Source: Planctomycetota bacterium (lineage in GTDB: Bacteria; Planctomycetota; UBA8742; UBA2392). From it: a stretch of DNA of 37,642 nt. A model generated the notes under the pieces. It ran no database searches and had not been told where the DNA came from. It was given only the letters and a program-made list of their open reading frames with translations. The number at the start of each line of letters is the position of its first letter. Within the stretch, counting starts at the first letter, position 1. The stretch is from contig JADLFN010000066.1 in assembly GCA_020845475.1 (NCBI GenBank), forward strand, positions 1-37,642, given 5' to 3'. Below are positions 8,376 to 16,136 of this stretch, in pieces. The translations under genes were made by a program, and so were the position numbers.

Positions 8376-9767
8376 CTACCGGCCGCGCCGCGCTGCTGCC
8401 GCGGTGATCACGGTGGCTTCCATCGTTTCGCCGTTACGGATGTACTTGACGAGCAGCGGAGTATTGGGCTCCACGGCAATCATGATGTCCGAGATGTCGC
8501 ACACGTAGAAAATCTTGCGACCGCCAATCTCCACGAGGATGTCGCTGGCCTGCAGCCCCGCTGCTTCAGCCGGGCCGTCCTTCTTGAAGGACTCAAGAAC
8601 AAAACCGCCAACCTTGCGATCCTTGTTGCGGGCAAACTTTGTTACGCCGAGCGTGCTGCGCGCATCGGGCAGCTTGAACGGGTCACCCATCAGGCCGCCC
8701 GCGCCGGTGCCTTCCTTGCGCGCTTCGTCGTCGGTGCGCGGAATGGTGCCGAACTGCCCGGACTCCGAGGGAACATCGTTGCGCGCCGTAAGCTCGACGG
8801 TCTCGGAGCCGCGCTTGACGCTGAACTTGAAGCTCGAACCGCGCGGCTTGGTGCCGATCACGCCGTGGTAGCGGAAGCCGTTGAAGATCTCGTGGCTGTC
8901 GATCTTGACGATCACGTCGCCATCTTTGAAACCGGCGTCGGATGCCTCTGAGTCAGCATCCACGCTTTCAACCGTGGCGCCCTTGGCGCTCAGGCCCAGC
9001 GAAATCTTGAGGCCGCCGACGAGGCCGTGGCGAACCACGTAAGCGCCGCCGGATTGGGCCTTGAGAGTGTCGATGAAATTGCGGATCTGGTTGGCGGGAA
9101 TCGCATAGCCTGCGCCGGTGTTGAAGCGCTTGCCGTGGTTGGCGATGTTGCGGCCGTTGATGCCGATGACTTCGCCGTCGAGGTTGAAGGAAGGCCCGCC
9201 AGAGTTGCCGGGGTTGATGGCCGTGTCAATCTGGATGCTGTCGCAATAGCCGCCCTGGAAGCGGTGCACGCCGGTGATGGTGCCCAGCGTGATGGTAGGC
9301 TCGGCCAGTTGCGAGCCGAGCAGGAACGGGTCGCCCACGCTGAGACAGAGATCGCCAATCTGAACTTTGTCGCTGTCAGCGAGCTTGACGAATGGAACCT
9401 TCTCGCCCTCCTTGAGCTGCATCTTGCCCAGCACGATGTCGCCGCGCGGATCAGCGCCCACGGCCACGGCCGTGATCGGGCGCGTGCTGCCGGCCATTTT
9501 CACGACGGTCTTGATCGAGGGGCCGCCGGGCGCCTCGTTGAACACGTGGTGGTTCGTCAGAAAGTAGCCATCTTCACTGATGCACACGCCAGAACCGCCG
9601 CCAATGTGCACGAACGCCGGACGCACTTTGGCGACCCAGGCTACCGTTTCGCTGTCAAGTTTGGCTACGTTGACCGTTGCGGGGCCTGACGCCGTCTTTT
9701 CCTGCGCCTGGAATGCGCCGCCTGAAAGGGCAAGCGCGGCTACGAGGCTCATCAAGATCTTCTTCAT
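8376..9767 (-). CDS. HtrA/DegP-like serine protease, two PDZ domains
   Basis: A periplasmic or secreted trypsin-fold protease, probably in envelope protein quality control. The ATG of MKKILMSL is chosen because GGAGTGAG precedes it and it opens a signal peptide (cleavage near AFQA-QE, residues 20-22). The triad is complete: His74 in TNHHV, Asp110 in PRGDIVL, Ser189 in PGNSGGP. Two PDZ domains follow (about 250-320 and 360-450; for example AEAAGLQASDILVEIGG). It is the last of three HtrA-like genes on the minus strand, 69 bp after the second. It is the only one of the three expected to be catalytic. Confidence 0.93.
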   Translation of the reverse strand: MKKILMSLVAALALSGGAFQAQEKTASGPATVNVAKLDSETVAWVAKVRPAFVHIGGGSGVCISEDGYFLTNHHVFNEAPGGPSIKTVVKMAGSTRPITAVAVGADPRGDIVLGKMQLKEGEKVPFVKLADSDKVQIGDLCLSVGDPFLLGSQLAEPTITLGTITGVHRFQGGYCDSIQIDTAINPGNSGGPSFNLDGEVIGINGRNIANHGKRFNTGAGYAIPANQIRNFIDTLKAQSGGAYVVRHGLVGGLKISLGLSAKGATVESVDADSEASDAGFKDGDVIVKIDSHEIFNGFRYHGVIGTKPRGSSFKFSVKRGSETVELTARNDVPSESGQFGTIPRTDDEARKEGTGAGGLMGDPFKLPDARSTLGVTKFARNKDRKVGGFVLESFKKDGPAEAAGLQASDILVEIGGRKIFYVCDISDIMIAVEPNTPLLVKYIRNGETMEATVITAAAARRGR

Positions 9768-9836
9768 TTTCTCACTCCGCTCGAGGCGCAAAGCCTCGCC
9801 GATGGGTTCATGAATTCAAGCCGGCCTGATGTCGCG

Positions 9837-10916
9837 CTAGGGGCGCGGGCCAAGCGTTACGCTGACTTCCATTTCCTTGTCATCACGCAGGAGCTTCACC
9901 TTGAGCACATCGCCCACCGAGTGTCCCTGGATGTGGGAAATCAGGTCCGGAACATCGGTCATGTCCACGCCGTCCACTTGCAACAGAATGTCTCCGACCC
10001 GGATGCCCGCCTTCTCCGCGCCTGAGCCGCTGACGATGTTGCCTACTTCGAGCCCCGGTTTGTCAGGCCACTTTTTGGAGGCGCCAATGCCCATGAACGG
10101 GGCCTTGGGGCGCTCAACAAACTTGCCTTCCTTCATGACGCCATAGGCGCGCTTGACTTCGTGCATGTAAGCCGCGTAGCTCACACCCGAGGCCTGTCCG
10201 AACGTGGCGTGATTGTGGAACGTGACGACGCCGACAATCTCCGCGTTGTTGTTGCACACGGGGGCGCCCAGCGTGGCGTTGCCAACGCGGGCATCAAGCT
10301 GGAAAGCGCGGCGCTGCTCGCGGCCCAGTGCACTGACGATGCCATCATTGATCTGCGCACGAATCGGGTTTGCGCCGCGGCCGACCACGAAAATCTGCTG
10401 GCCTCGGTCGAGTTTGGTTTCGTCGCTGCCGAAGGCCGCAATCGCAACGTCTTTGACGGTGCTGAGATCGGCCTCAATCTTGAGCAGTGCGAGATCGATT
10501 TCCTGGTGGCGTCCCATGACCTTGGCCTTGTAGCGGTCGCCGTTGGGCAAGGTGATGGTGATTCCTTCGATGCCCGGCCCGGCGCCAGTCTTGCTGAAGT
10601 CGCCCAGCGTGCGATCCGAGATCAGGATCTGATCCTTGGCCACGATCAGGCCGGAAAACGGGCCGATGTCGTAGCGCGTGAACGGATCATCGGGATCAGT
10701 GCCGCCCATGCCGGGAATCGCCGGGCCCGTAGAGGGTGGTGTGAGGGATTCATGGTCAAAGTCAATCTCGACTGAAACCGTGAAGCGCGAAACTGACTTG
10801 GCAATCTTGATGCGGTGGGCTTCAAGCTCTTTGTGCAGCGCGGGCTCCTGAGCCATAGCCGCGCTGGAAAGCAGCACGGCCAGCATCAGGGCGAAGGTGT
10901 TGAAAGTGGTCTTCAT
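9837..10916 (-). CDS. HtrA-like pseudoprotease with one PDZ domain
   Basis: A 359-residue secreted protein starting MKTTFNTFALML, with AGGA seven bases upstream and a signal peptide ending near AMA-QE (residue 23). The trypsin-like fold can be followed by comparison with the neighbour. The His position is Thr103 in ILISDRTLG. Asp141 is kept in EIDLALLKI. The Ser position is Leu216 in NATLGAP. It is therefore probably not a serine protease. One PDZ domain is at the C terminus (about 275-355, GAEKAGIRVGDILLQVDG). The frame is intact, so it is a maintained pseudoenzyme and not a decayed gene. It may bind substrates or regulate the active protease encoded next. Confidence 0.88.
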   Translation of the reverse strand: MKTTFNTFALMLAVLLSSAAMAQEPALHKELEAHRIKIAKSVSRFTVSVEIDFDHESLTPPSTGPAIPGMGGTDPDDPFTRYDIGPFSGLIVAKDQILISDRTLGDFSKTGAGPGIEGITITLPNGDRYKAKVMGRHQEIDLALLKIEADLSTVKDVAIAAFGSDETKLDRGQQIFVVGRGANPIRAQINDGIVSALGREQRRAFQLDARVGNATLGAPVCNNNAEIVGVVTFHNHATFGQASGVSYAAYMHEVKRAYGVMKEGKFVERPKAPFMGIGASKKWPDKPGLEVGNIVSGSGAEKAGIRVGDILLQVDGVDMTDVPDLISHIQGHSVGDVLKVKLLRDDKEMEVSVTLGPRP

Positions 10917-10964
10917 GTCAGGTTCCTGTATGGTTCCAAAGGGCGCCAATAAGCGAGCCGGCCT

Positions 10965-12137
10965 TTAGAAGTCGTCCTCTTTCTGGACAGCGATGAGATC
11001 GACGGTGCGTTCCTTGCTGCCGTCGGCTTCGGCGATGGTGAGCAGTATGTGCGTTCCCACGGGCATGCCGTAGCTGACGGGCACCATGCGCTTTTGCGGG
11101 CGGGCAAAGGGCCCGCTGCCGCCGACGGTCATTTCGCGCTCGATGTACTTGGTGCCGAGCATCTCGCTGAGCCGCGACATGTTGGGAATCTTGTAGTTGT
11201 CCACACGCAGCAGTCTCTGGCCGACCTTCAGCCCGGCCTTTTCGGCGGGACTCCCCTGAGTCACTTCGGATACGTAGAGCGATGACTCTTCTTCGCCCTT
11301 GGGCTTCTTGGCCTTGAAGCCGAGCGTCGCCTGGGCGAGATCGTCCTGTTTGACGCCCTTCTTGAGCTGAGGCAGCACAGCCGCAAGCTGGTTGCTGGTG
11401 ACGGCCGTACCCATGTGGCGACCGGCCATCCAGTGCGGGGTCATCATGCCGATGACTTCGCCATCCAGGTTGCAAACGGGGCCGCCGTAATCACCGGGGT
11501 GAACGGCGCAGTCCACTTCAAACACGTTGCCACGATAGGCATCGCCGCCCTCTTCGGGGTTCAGCACACCCAGCGGCTCAAAGCGGTAGAAGCCCGAGAC
11601 TGTGCCGTAGCTGGCATTGACCTGACGGTCGATCAGCATGCTGTCGAGCGTGTTTCCGAAGGTGAACGCGGTTGCGCCCATTTCCACTTTGTCGGAGTTG
11701 GCGAACTTGAGCGATGGCAGCTTGGGGTGGCCGTCATCCATCTTGATCACGAGCACCAGGTTGCGTTTATCTTTGCCGATAACCTTGCCGGCGAACTCGG
11801 TGCCGTCGTGGGACATCAGCCAGCAGGCCGCGCCGGGTTCGAGATTGTTGGTTTCGGCAGATTCGAAGTTGGTGACGACGTAATCGTCATCAACCACAAA
11901 GCCTGAAGCGGCCGCAGCTCCGCCCTGGGCCATGCCCGTGGCGCCGGGATTGGTGAGATCCGGACGCGCGTCGGCCACGGCAACCACGCTGGGCGTAAGC
12001 TTCTTGACCAGCGCCACGCGCTCGGCTTGCAGCTTCTTGAGAGTTTCAATACCGTCTGCGTGCACAGGCGCCTGAGCTGCGGCGACCATCAAGGCCACCA
12101 CGGCAAGCGCACCCAGTTTTCCTCGCACCTGAGACAT
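10965..12137 (-). CDS. HtrA-like pseudoprotease lacking the whole triad
   Basis: A 390-residue secreted protein. The ATG of MSQVRGKLGA is chosen over in-frame ATGs upstream because AAGGGG lies six bases before it and a signal peptide (ending near APVHADG) follows. The trypsin-like domain aligns well with the active neighbour (HPGDYGGPVCNLDGEVIG against NPGNSGGPSFNLDGEVIG). All three catalytic positions differ: His to Glu92 in VVTNFES, Asp to Leu127 in KRNLVLV, Ser to Tyr217 in PGDYGGP. One PDZ domain follows (about 275-345). First gene of the three-gene run, 48 bp before the next. Confidence 0.88.
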   Translation of the reverse strand: MSQVRGKLGALAVVALMVAAAQAPVHADGIETLKKLQAERVALVKKLTPSVVAVADARPDLTNPGATGMAQGGAAAASGFVVDDDYVVTNFESAETNNLEPGAACWLMSHDGTEFAGKVIGKDKRNLVLVIKMDDGHPKLPSLKFANSDKVEMGATAFTFGNTLDSMLIDRQVNASYGTVSGFYRFEPLGVLNPEEGGDAYRGNVFEVDCAVHPGDYGGPVCNLDGEVIGMMTPHWMAGRHMGTAVTSNQLAAVLPQLKKGVKQDDLAQATLGFKAKKPKGEEESSLYVSEVTQGSPAEKAGLKVGQRLLRVDNYKIPNMSRLSEMLGTKYIEREMTVGGSGPFARPQKRMVPVSYGMPVGTHILLTIAEADGSKERTVDLIAVQKEDDF

Positions 12138-12410
12138 GCGAATCCCCTTCATGTTCGTTGGCTTTTGTGAAGTGAATGAAATTGTCAGCCCGCCCCTTCT
12201 ACGCATGGCGCCGCACAAACAGAACCAGAAAATCACGGCCCCCAAAGCATGTTTACAAGAGCCCTTAGTTGCGCAGCCACGCCGAATCTCACGCGCAAAG
12301 AGCGCGAGGATGCGCAATTGTTCCACATCTTCCATAGCCGCGCCGGCTGTCTATGCTTGCGCACGAGTTACGGCGCGCCGGCCCCTACGGGGAGACGGTT
12401 GCGAACTGAA

Positions 12411-13877
12411 ATGCAGAGCCCCATCCTGACGCCGCTCAAGCCACCGCCACCGAGCGAGCGTTTCAAAGTTTCCCTCCACGAACCGGCCAAGCCCACGCCG
12501 CCGCCAAAACCCGCAGCCAAGGGCGCCTTTGGTATTGCCGGGCTTTCAATCACGCACGCCATTGAGAGGCGCACGATCCGCCGGGCCGTTGGAGGCGCGA
12601 TCTTTGAAGGCTTGTTTGGCGGCCTGTGCAGCATGAACGTTTATGTGGCGCTCAAGGGCATGTCCGGCGGTTTTGAACAATGGGAAGACGCTGTTTCAAC
12701 CCTGATGCAGATGCTGCCCTCGATCCTGATGGCCTTTGCCATGGTTTATTCGAGCGGCGGGCGTGTGCGCAAGCACCGCTTCTATTGGGTGTTTGCCGGC
12801 GTGTTCGGGAGGCTGAGCGTTGGTGTTGTGGCGCTCTTCACCAACCCGTTCCTGTTCGTGGCGCTTGTGGCGTTTCAGTCCATCGTTTGCGCGGGCATTT
12901 CGCCGGCGCTGAATCACATCTGGGGCGCGAACTGCACCGCGCGCACGCGCGGCCGCGCCTTTATCTGGTACAGCACCGCGGCGGAAATCGCGACCATGGC
13001 GGGCGCGCTGATTGCCGGAGCGCTGCTCGATGGCTTTCACTTCACACTGCCGCTTGCGGGCGAGATTCACCTCAATGGCAACCCTCGCAACTACGCGCTG
13101 CTCTACCCCATTGCGGGCGTGATTGGTCTTGTGGGCATGCTCTATTTCTGGCGCATCCGCCTGCGCTATAAGCCCACGCACGAGGACGACGAAATCGTAC
13201 CGCCGTTGCTAAGCCGGCTGGCGCAGGCCTTCAAGCAGGCGCGCGCGCTGCTCAAGCGTGACCCGGATTTCCGGCTCTATGAGTTCGGCTTCTTCCTTTA
13301 TGGAACGGCCTTCATGATGGTGGCCTGCGTTGTGCCCTTGTTCTTCAAGAACGCGCTCGATGCCAGCTACAAGGAATTCTCGGCCACGACCGTCGTGCTC
13401 GTTCAGGTCATGCACCTGGTCTCGGTGCCGCTGATTGTGCGCTTTGCCTCGGGGCGGCGCGTCACGGTAGTCACGCGGCTGCCCTTTGCCATGCTCATGC
13501 TCTATCCCGTTCTGCTGGGAATCACCGCACTGCTGGCGGCGACGGATCGCTCGCTGGCCATGTGGTTTGCCTATGCCGCGTTTGTGTGGTTCGGCATTGC
13601 CATGGCGTGCATTCACTTTGTGTGGAACCTGGGGCCGGTGGCCTTTGCCAAGGATGGCAACCCGTTGCCTTACACCTCAACACACGCGGCTCTGGTGGGT
13701 GTTCGCGCCAGTGTGGGCTTCCCCATGGCGTACTTGTTCCTCTGGGTGTTTCAGGGAGAACTGCTGCCGGTATTCATCGCGGCTACGGTGCTGTTCTTTG
13801 GAGCTTCAGTGGTGATGACGGTGCTCGATCGCAGGCTCAAGGCCAAGGGCGCCATGACCAACGCCATGGGCCACTAA
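12411..13877 (+). CDS. Major facilitator superfamily transporter
   Basis: A 488-residue inner-membrane protein with about 12 predicted hydrophobic spans. A proline-rich cytoplasmic N terminus of about 45 residues (PLKPPPPSERF, KPTPPPKPAAKG) precedes the first helix. The MFS-like loop (SSGGRVRKHRFYWVFAG, about 115-130) is seen, as is a long central cytoplasmic loop with acidic and basic residues (THEDDEIVPPLLSRLAQAFK) between the two six-helix halves. The substrate cannot be told. The ATG at 12411 gives MQSPILTP; an in-frame upstream ATG at 12249 would add an unlikely leader. The gap 12138-12410 between the divergent genes shows no strong promoter to me. Its stop overlaps the stop of the 30-residue ORF on the other strand. 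Confidence 0.85.
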   Translation: MQSPILTPLKPPPPSERFKVSLHEPAKPTPPPKPAAKGAFGIAGLSITHAIERRTIRRAVGGAIFEGLFGGLCSMNVYVALKGMSGGFEQWEDAVSTLMQMLPSILMAFAMVYSSGGRVRKHRFYWVFAGVFGRLSVGVVALFTNPFLFVALVAFQSIVCAGISPALNHIWGANCTARTRGRAFIWYSTAAEIATMAGALIAGALLDGFHFTLPLAGEIHLNGNPRNYALLYPIAGVIGLVGMLYFWRIRLRYKPTHEDDEIVPPLLSRLAQAFKQARALLKRDPDFRLYEFGFFLYGTAFMMVACVVPLFFKNALDASYKEFSATTVVLVQVMHLVSVPLIVRFASGRRVTVVTRLPFAMLMLYPVLLGITALLAATDRSLAMWFAYAAFVWFGIAMACIHFVWNLGPVAFAKDGNPLPYTSTHAALVGVRASVGFPMAYLFLWVFQGELLPVFIAATVLFFGASVVMTVLDRRLKAKGAMTNAMGH

Positions 13878-13966
13878 AGCGACAGCGGCATCGGCCCCAG
13901 CGCCAGCATCAGGCCGATGATGGCCGCGGTGATGGCGCAGAAGATGCACACAGTTTTGCATGTCAT
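13874..13966 (-). CDS. 30-residue membrane peptide coupled to the PIN operon
   Basis: A very short ORF whose ATG overlaps the TGA of the preceding 74-codon gene as ATGA (13963-13966), the usual arrangement for translational coupling. The peptide has a charged start with three cysteines in its first ten residues (MTCKTVCIFC) and then a single hydrophobic helix (AITAAIIGLMLALG). It looks like a small inner-membrane peptide. Its stop (TAG, 13874-13876) overlaps the convergent MFS stop. The role is unknown; small hydrophobic peptides of this size are often toxins or partners of other membrane proteins, but nothing here proves it. Confidence 0.5.
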   Translation of the reverse strand: MTCKTVCIFCAITAAIIGLMLALGPMPLSL

Positions 13967-14187
13967 TTTGTTTTCGCTGTCTTGCGACGCGCAGCCTTGG
14001 AGGACGCAAGCGCACGCCGCGCTGTTTCGCGGTCATGCTGACGATCTGCATCCTCAAGAAGCAACAGCATCTCTTCCTTGGAAAACTTCTTGCGCCATTG
14101 GCGGAGACTCCTTGCGACGTCTCCGTTGGGGGACCATCTGATTCGCTTCAGTTCGTTCAGCGGCCTGGTCTTTCTATTCTTTTCCAT
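13963..14187 (-). CDS. Small basic protein, candidate partner of PIN protein
   Basis: A 74-residue, very basic protein (MEKNRKTRPLNELKRIRW...RRALASSKAARRKTAKTK). The middle (RQWRKKFSKEEMLLLLEDADRQHD) looks helical and the tail is lysine/arginine-rich, so it may bind nucleic acid. Its start overlaps the end of the PIN gene by 14 nt. I do not recognise a known antitoxin fold. By position it may be the antitoxin of the PIN protein, which would make the order toxin first, or an accessory factor. Confidence 0.65.
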   Translation of the reverse strand: MEKNRKTRPLNELKRIRWSPNGDVARSLRQWRKKFSKEEMLLLLEDADRQHDRETARRALASSKAARRKTAKTK

Positions 14188-14623
14188 AGTCGATCTCGGC
14201 GAGAAACTCCGATGGACGGAGGATTCTCAACGCAACGATCTTAGCATTTTGCCGGCCCAAGTCATGAAACTCGCGGTCGCAGGTAAGCAGAACGTCTGCG
14301 CCGGCGGCCAAAGCACAGGCCAAGTGCCGCGAATCCAAGGTACCAAACCCAAGCGCCTCGAATTCGTCGGCTTGTTTGGCAACGTCAACGGCCCTCACAA
14401 ATTGGTTTGCACGGGCAAGTTTGCCCCGTATTGCGCGTACAATGCGCGCGTTGCCAGATGCCTTCGATTCCCAGTGTATTGGCGTCGCGTCTATTAGTTG
14501 CCAGTTTCTGTAATCAGCAAGCGCCAGCACGACACGCATCGCGGACGCTTCGCGCGCGTTTTCAACGGTTTCCAAGTCGTTGAACTCTACGCCCAGGGCT
14601 GATGTATCGCAGTAGATTCGCAT
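14174..14623 (-). CDS. PIN-domain ribonuclease (VapC-like toxin candidate)
   Basis: A 149-residue PIN-domain protein. Acidic metal-binding residues are seen: Asp6 in MRIYCDTSAL, Glu52 in IHWESKA, Asp97 in GTLDSRHLACAL, and Asp110/Asp116 in GADVLLTCDREF. The family cuts RNA, often tRNA, as the toxin in toxin-antitoxin pairs. It begins 9 bp after the purF stop on the same strand with only a weak Shine-Dalgarno, so its expression may follow purF. The 74-residue basic protein overlaps its 3' end. No recognisable VapB-type antitoxin precedes it. Confidence 0.85.
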   Translation of the reverse strand: MRIYCDTSALGVEFNDLETVENAREASAMRVVLALADYRNWQLIDATPIHWESKASGNARIVRAIRGKLARANQFVRAVDVAKQADEFEALGFGTLDSRHLACALAAGADVLLTCDREFHDLGRQNAKIVALRILRPSEFLAEIDYGKE

Positions 14624-14632
14624 GCGGCAAAC

Positions 14633-16054
14633 CTAGCACTTGCGTTTGCCTTCCATGGCCGTCTTCTCGAACTCGGCGTCGAACTCGACGGGGTACTCGC
14701 CCGTGAAACAAGCCGCGCAGAAATTCTTGGGCTTGTCCATGGCCTTGAGCATGCCTTCCACACTGAGATAGGCGAGGCTGTCGATTTCCAGGAACTTGCG
14801 AATGGCCTCAACGTTGCCCATCTGGTTGGCGATGAGTTCCTTGGGGTCGGGAAAATCGATGCCGTAGAAGCACGGGTGCTTCGTGGGCGGGCAGCTGATG
14901 CGCAGGTGAATTTCCTTCGCCCCCGCATCGCGCAGGCGCCGCACGCGCCCGCGGCTGGTTGTTCCGCGGATGATGCTGTCATCGATCACCACTACGCGTT
15001 TGCCCTTGACCACGTCGCGCACGGCGTTGAGCTTGATCTTTACGCCGATATCTCGCTGGCTTTGCGAAGGCTGGATAAACGTGCGGCCGACGTAGTGATT
15101 ACGAATGAAGCCCTGCTCCAGCGGTGTGCCGCTTTGCTCGCTGAAACCCTGCGCCGCGGAATTGCCAGAGTCCGGCACCGGCACCACGATATCCGCTGCC
15201 GCCGGCGATTCGATTGCCAGTTGCCTGCCGAAAGCTTTGCGCACCAAATGCACGTTTTGCGAAAAGACGCGGCTGTCGGGCCGCGCAAAGTAAACATGCT
15301 CAAAGATGCAGTGGCTGACGCGCGCGGGCTCAGCATAACGCGCGCGCTTGATGCCGCCCGCACCGATGCGCACGATTTCACCGGGCGCAACTTCGCCCAG
15401 GTATTCAGCGCCGATCATGTCAAAGGCGCACGTCTCGCTCGCCACGACGGTGGCGTCACCGAGCTTGCCCAGCACCAGCGGCCGAAAGCCGTTTTCATCG
15501 CGCGCGGCTACGATGCCGTCGGTCGTCAGGAAAATGAAGCAGAACGCACCTTTGAGCCGCTTGAGCGCGGCCGCAATTGGATCAGGCTGCGAGCGAATCT
15601 CGGGGCGCGCGAGCAGGTGCAGCACGACTTCGCTATCACTGGTGGTCTGGAAAATGCTGCCCTGCGCCTCAAGCTCGCGGCGCAGCGACCAGCCGTTGGT
15701 CAGGTTGCCGTTGTGGGCCACGCTGATCTGGCCGTCGGCGTAATCAATCGTGATCGGCTGGGCGTTGCGGATATTGCTTGAGCCCGCCGTTGAGTAGCGC
15801 GTGTGGCCGATCGAATGCTTTGACTTGAACTTGCTGAAGAACTCATCCTTGAACACGTCGCCGACGAGCCCCATGCCCAGATAGCTTTTGATGCGGTTTT
15901 CCATCACGCAGGCAATGCCGGCACTCTCCTGGCCGCGATGCTGGAGTGAATACAGGCCGTAATAGGTCAGCTCCACGGCGTTGTCGTGGTTGAACACGCC
16001 AAAGATGCCGCAGGCTTCCTTGGGCGTGTCGTCATTGAATTCTGGGTGGGTCAC
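14633..16054 (-). CDS. purF: Amidophosphoribosyltransferase PurF
   Basis: First committed step of purine synthesis: PRPP plus glutamine gives phosphoribosylamine. The GTG at 16054 is preferred because GAGGA precedes it and it leaves a 14-residue propeptide before the catalytic Cys15 (KEACGIFG); the in-frame GTG at 16090 would make the propeptide 26 residues. N-terminal glutamine amidotransferase domain (SLQHRGQESAG, GHTRYST), then the PRTase domain with VVVIDDSIIRGTT. Cysteines in SHCIFEH, HPCFYGID and FCAACFTG match the 4Fe-4S ligands of the B. subtilis type. Other purine genes are absent nearby. Confidence 0.96.
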   Translation of the reverse strand: MTHPEFNDDTPKEACGIFGVFNHDNAVELTYYGLYSLQHRGQESAGIACVMENRIKSYLGMGLVGDVFKDEFFSKFKSKHSIGHTRYSTAGSSNIRNAQPITIDYADGQISVAHNGNLTNGWSLRRELEAQGSIFQTTSDSEVVLHLLARPEIRSQPDPIAAALKRLKGAFCFIFLTTDGIVAARDENGFRPLVLGKLGDATVVASETCAFDMIGAEYLGEVAPGEIVRIGAGGIKRARYAEPARVSHCIFEHVYFARPDSRVFSQNVHLVRKAFGRQLAIESPAAADIVVPVPDSGNSAAQGFSEQSGTPLEQGFIRNHYVGRTFIQPSQSQRDIGVKIKLNAVRDVVKGKRVVVIDDSIIRGTTSRGRVRRLRDAGAKEIHLRISCPPTKHPCFYGIDFPDPKELIANQMGNVEAIRKFLEIDSLAYLSVEGMLKAMDKPKNFCAACFTGEYPVEFDAEFEKTAMEGKRKC

Positions 16055-16136
16055 GGTGTCCTCGCCGGGCGCAAGGCCGCAATCTAGCACGGCTCAACGC
16101 AAATGTCAGAACGTTGATGATCGGCGCGCTGTTCCC

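Noticed and set aside
9837..12137. Decayed pseudogenes of HtrA
   Set aside because: Both frames are intact with signal peptides, PDZ domains and Shine-Dalgarnos; only the catalytic residues are changed.
12249..12410. N-terminal extension of the MFS transporter from the upstream ATG
   Set aside because: The extra 54 residues are cysteine- and arginine-rich with no membrane segment and look like translated intergenic DNA.
14174..14623. Standard VapBC pair
   Set aside because: The PIN gene comes first and the 74-residue basic protein after it shows no VapB-type DNA-binding domain that I recognise.
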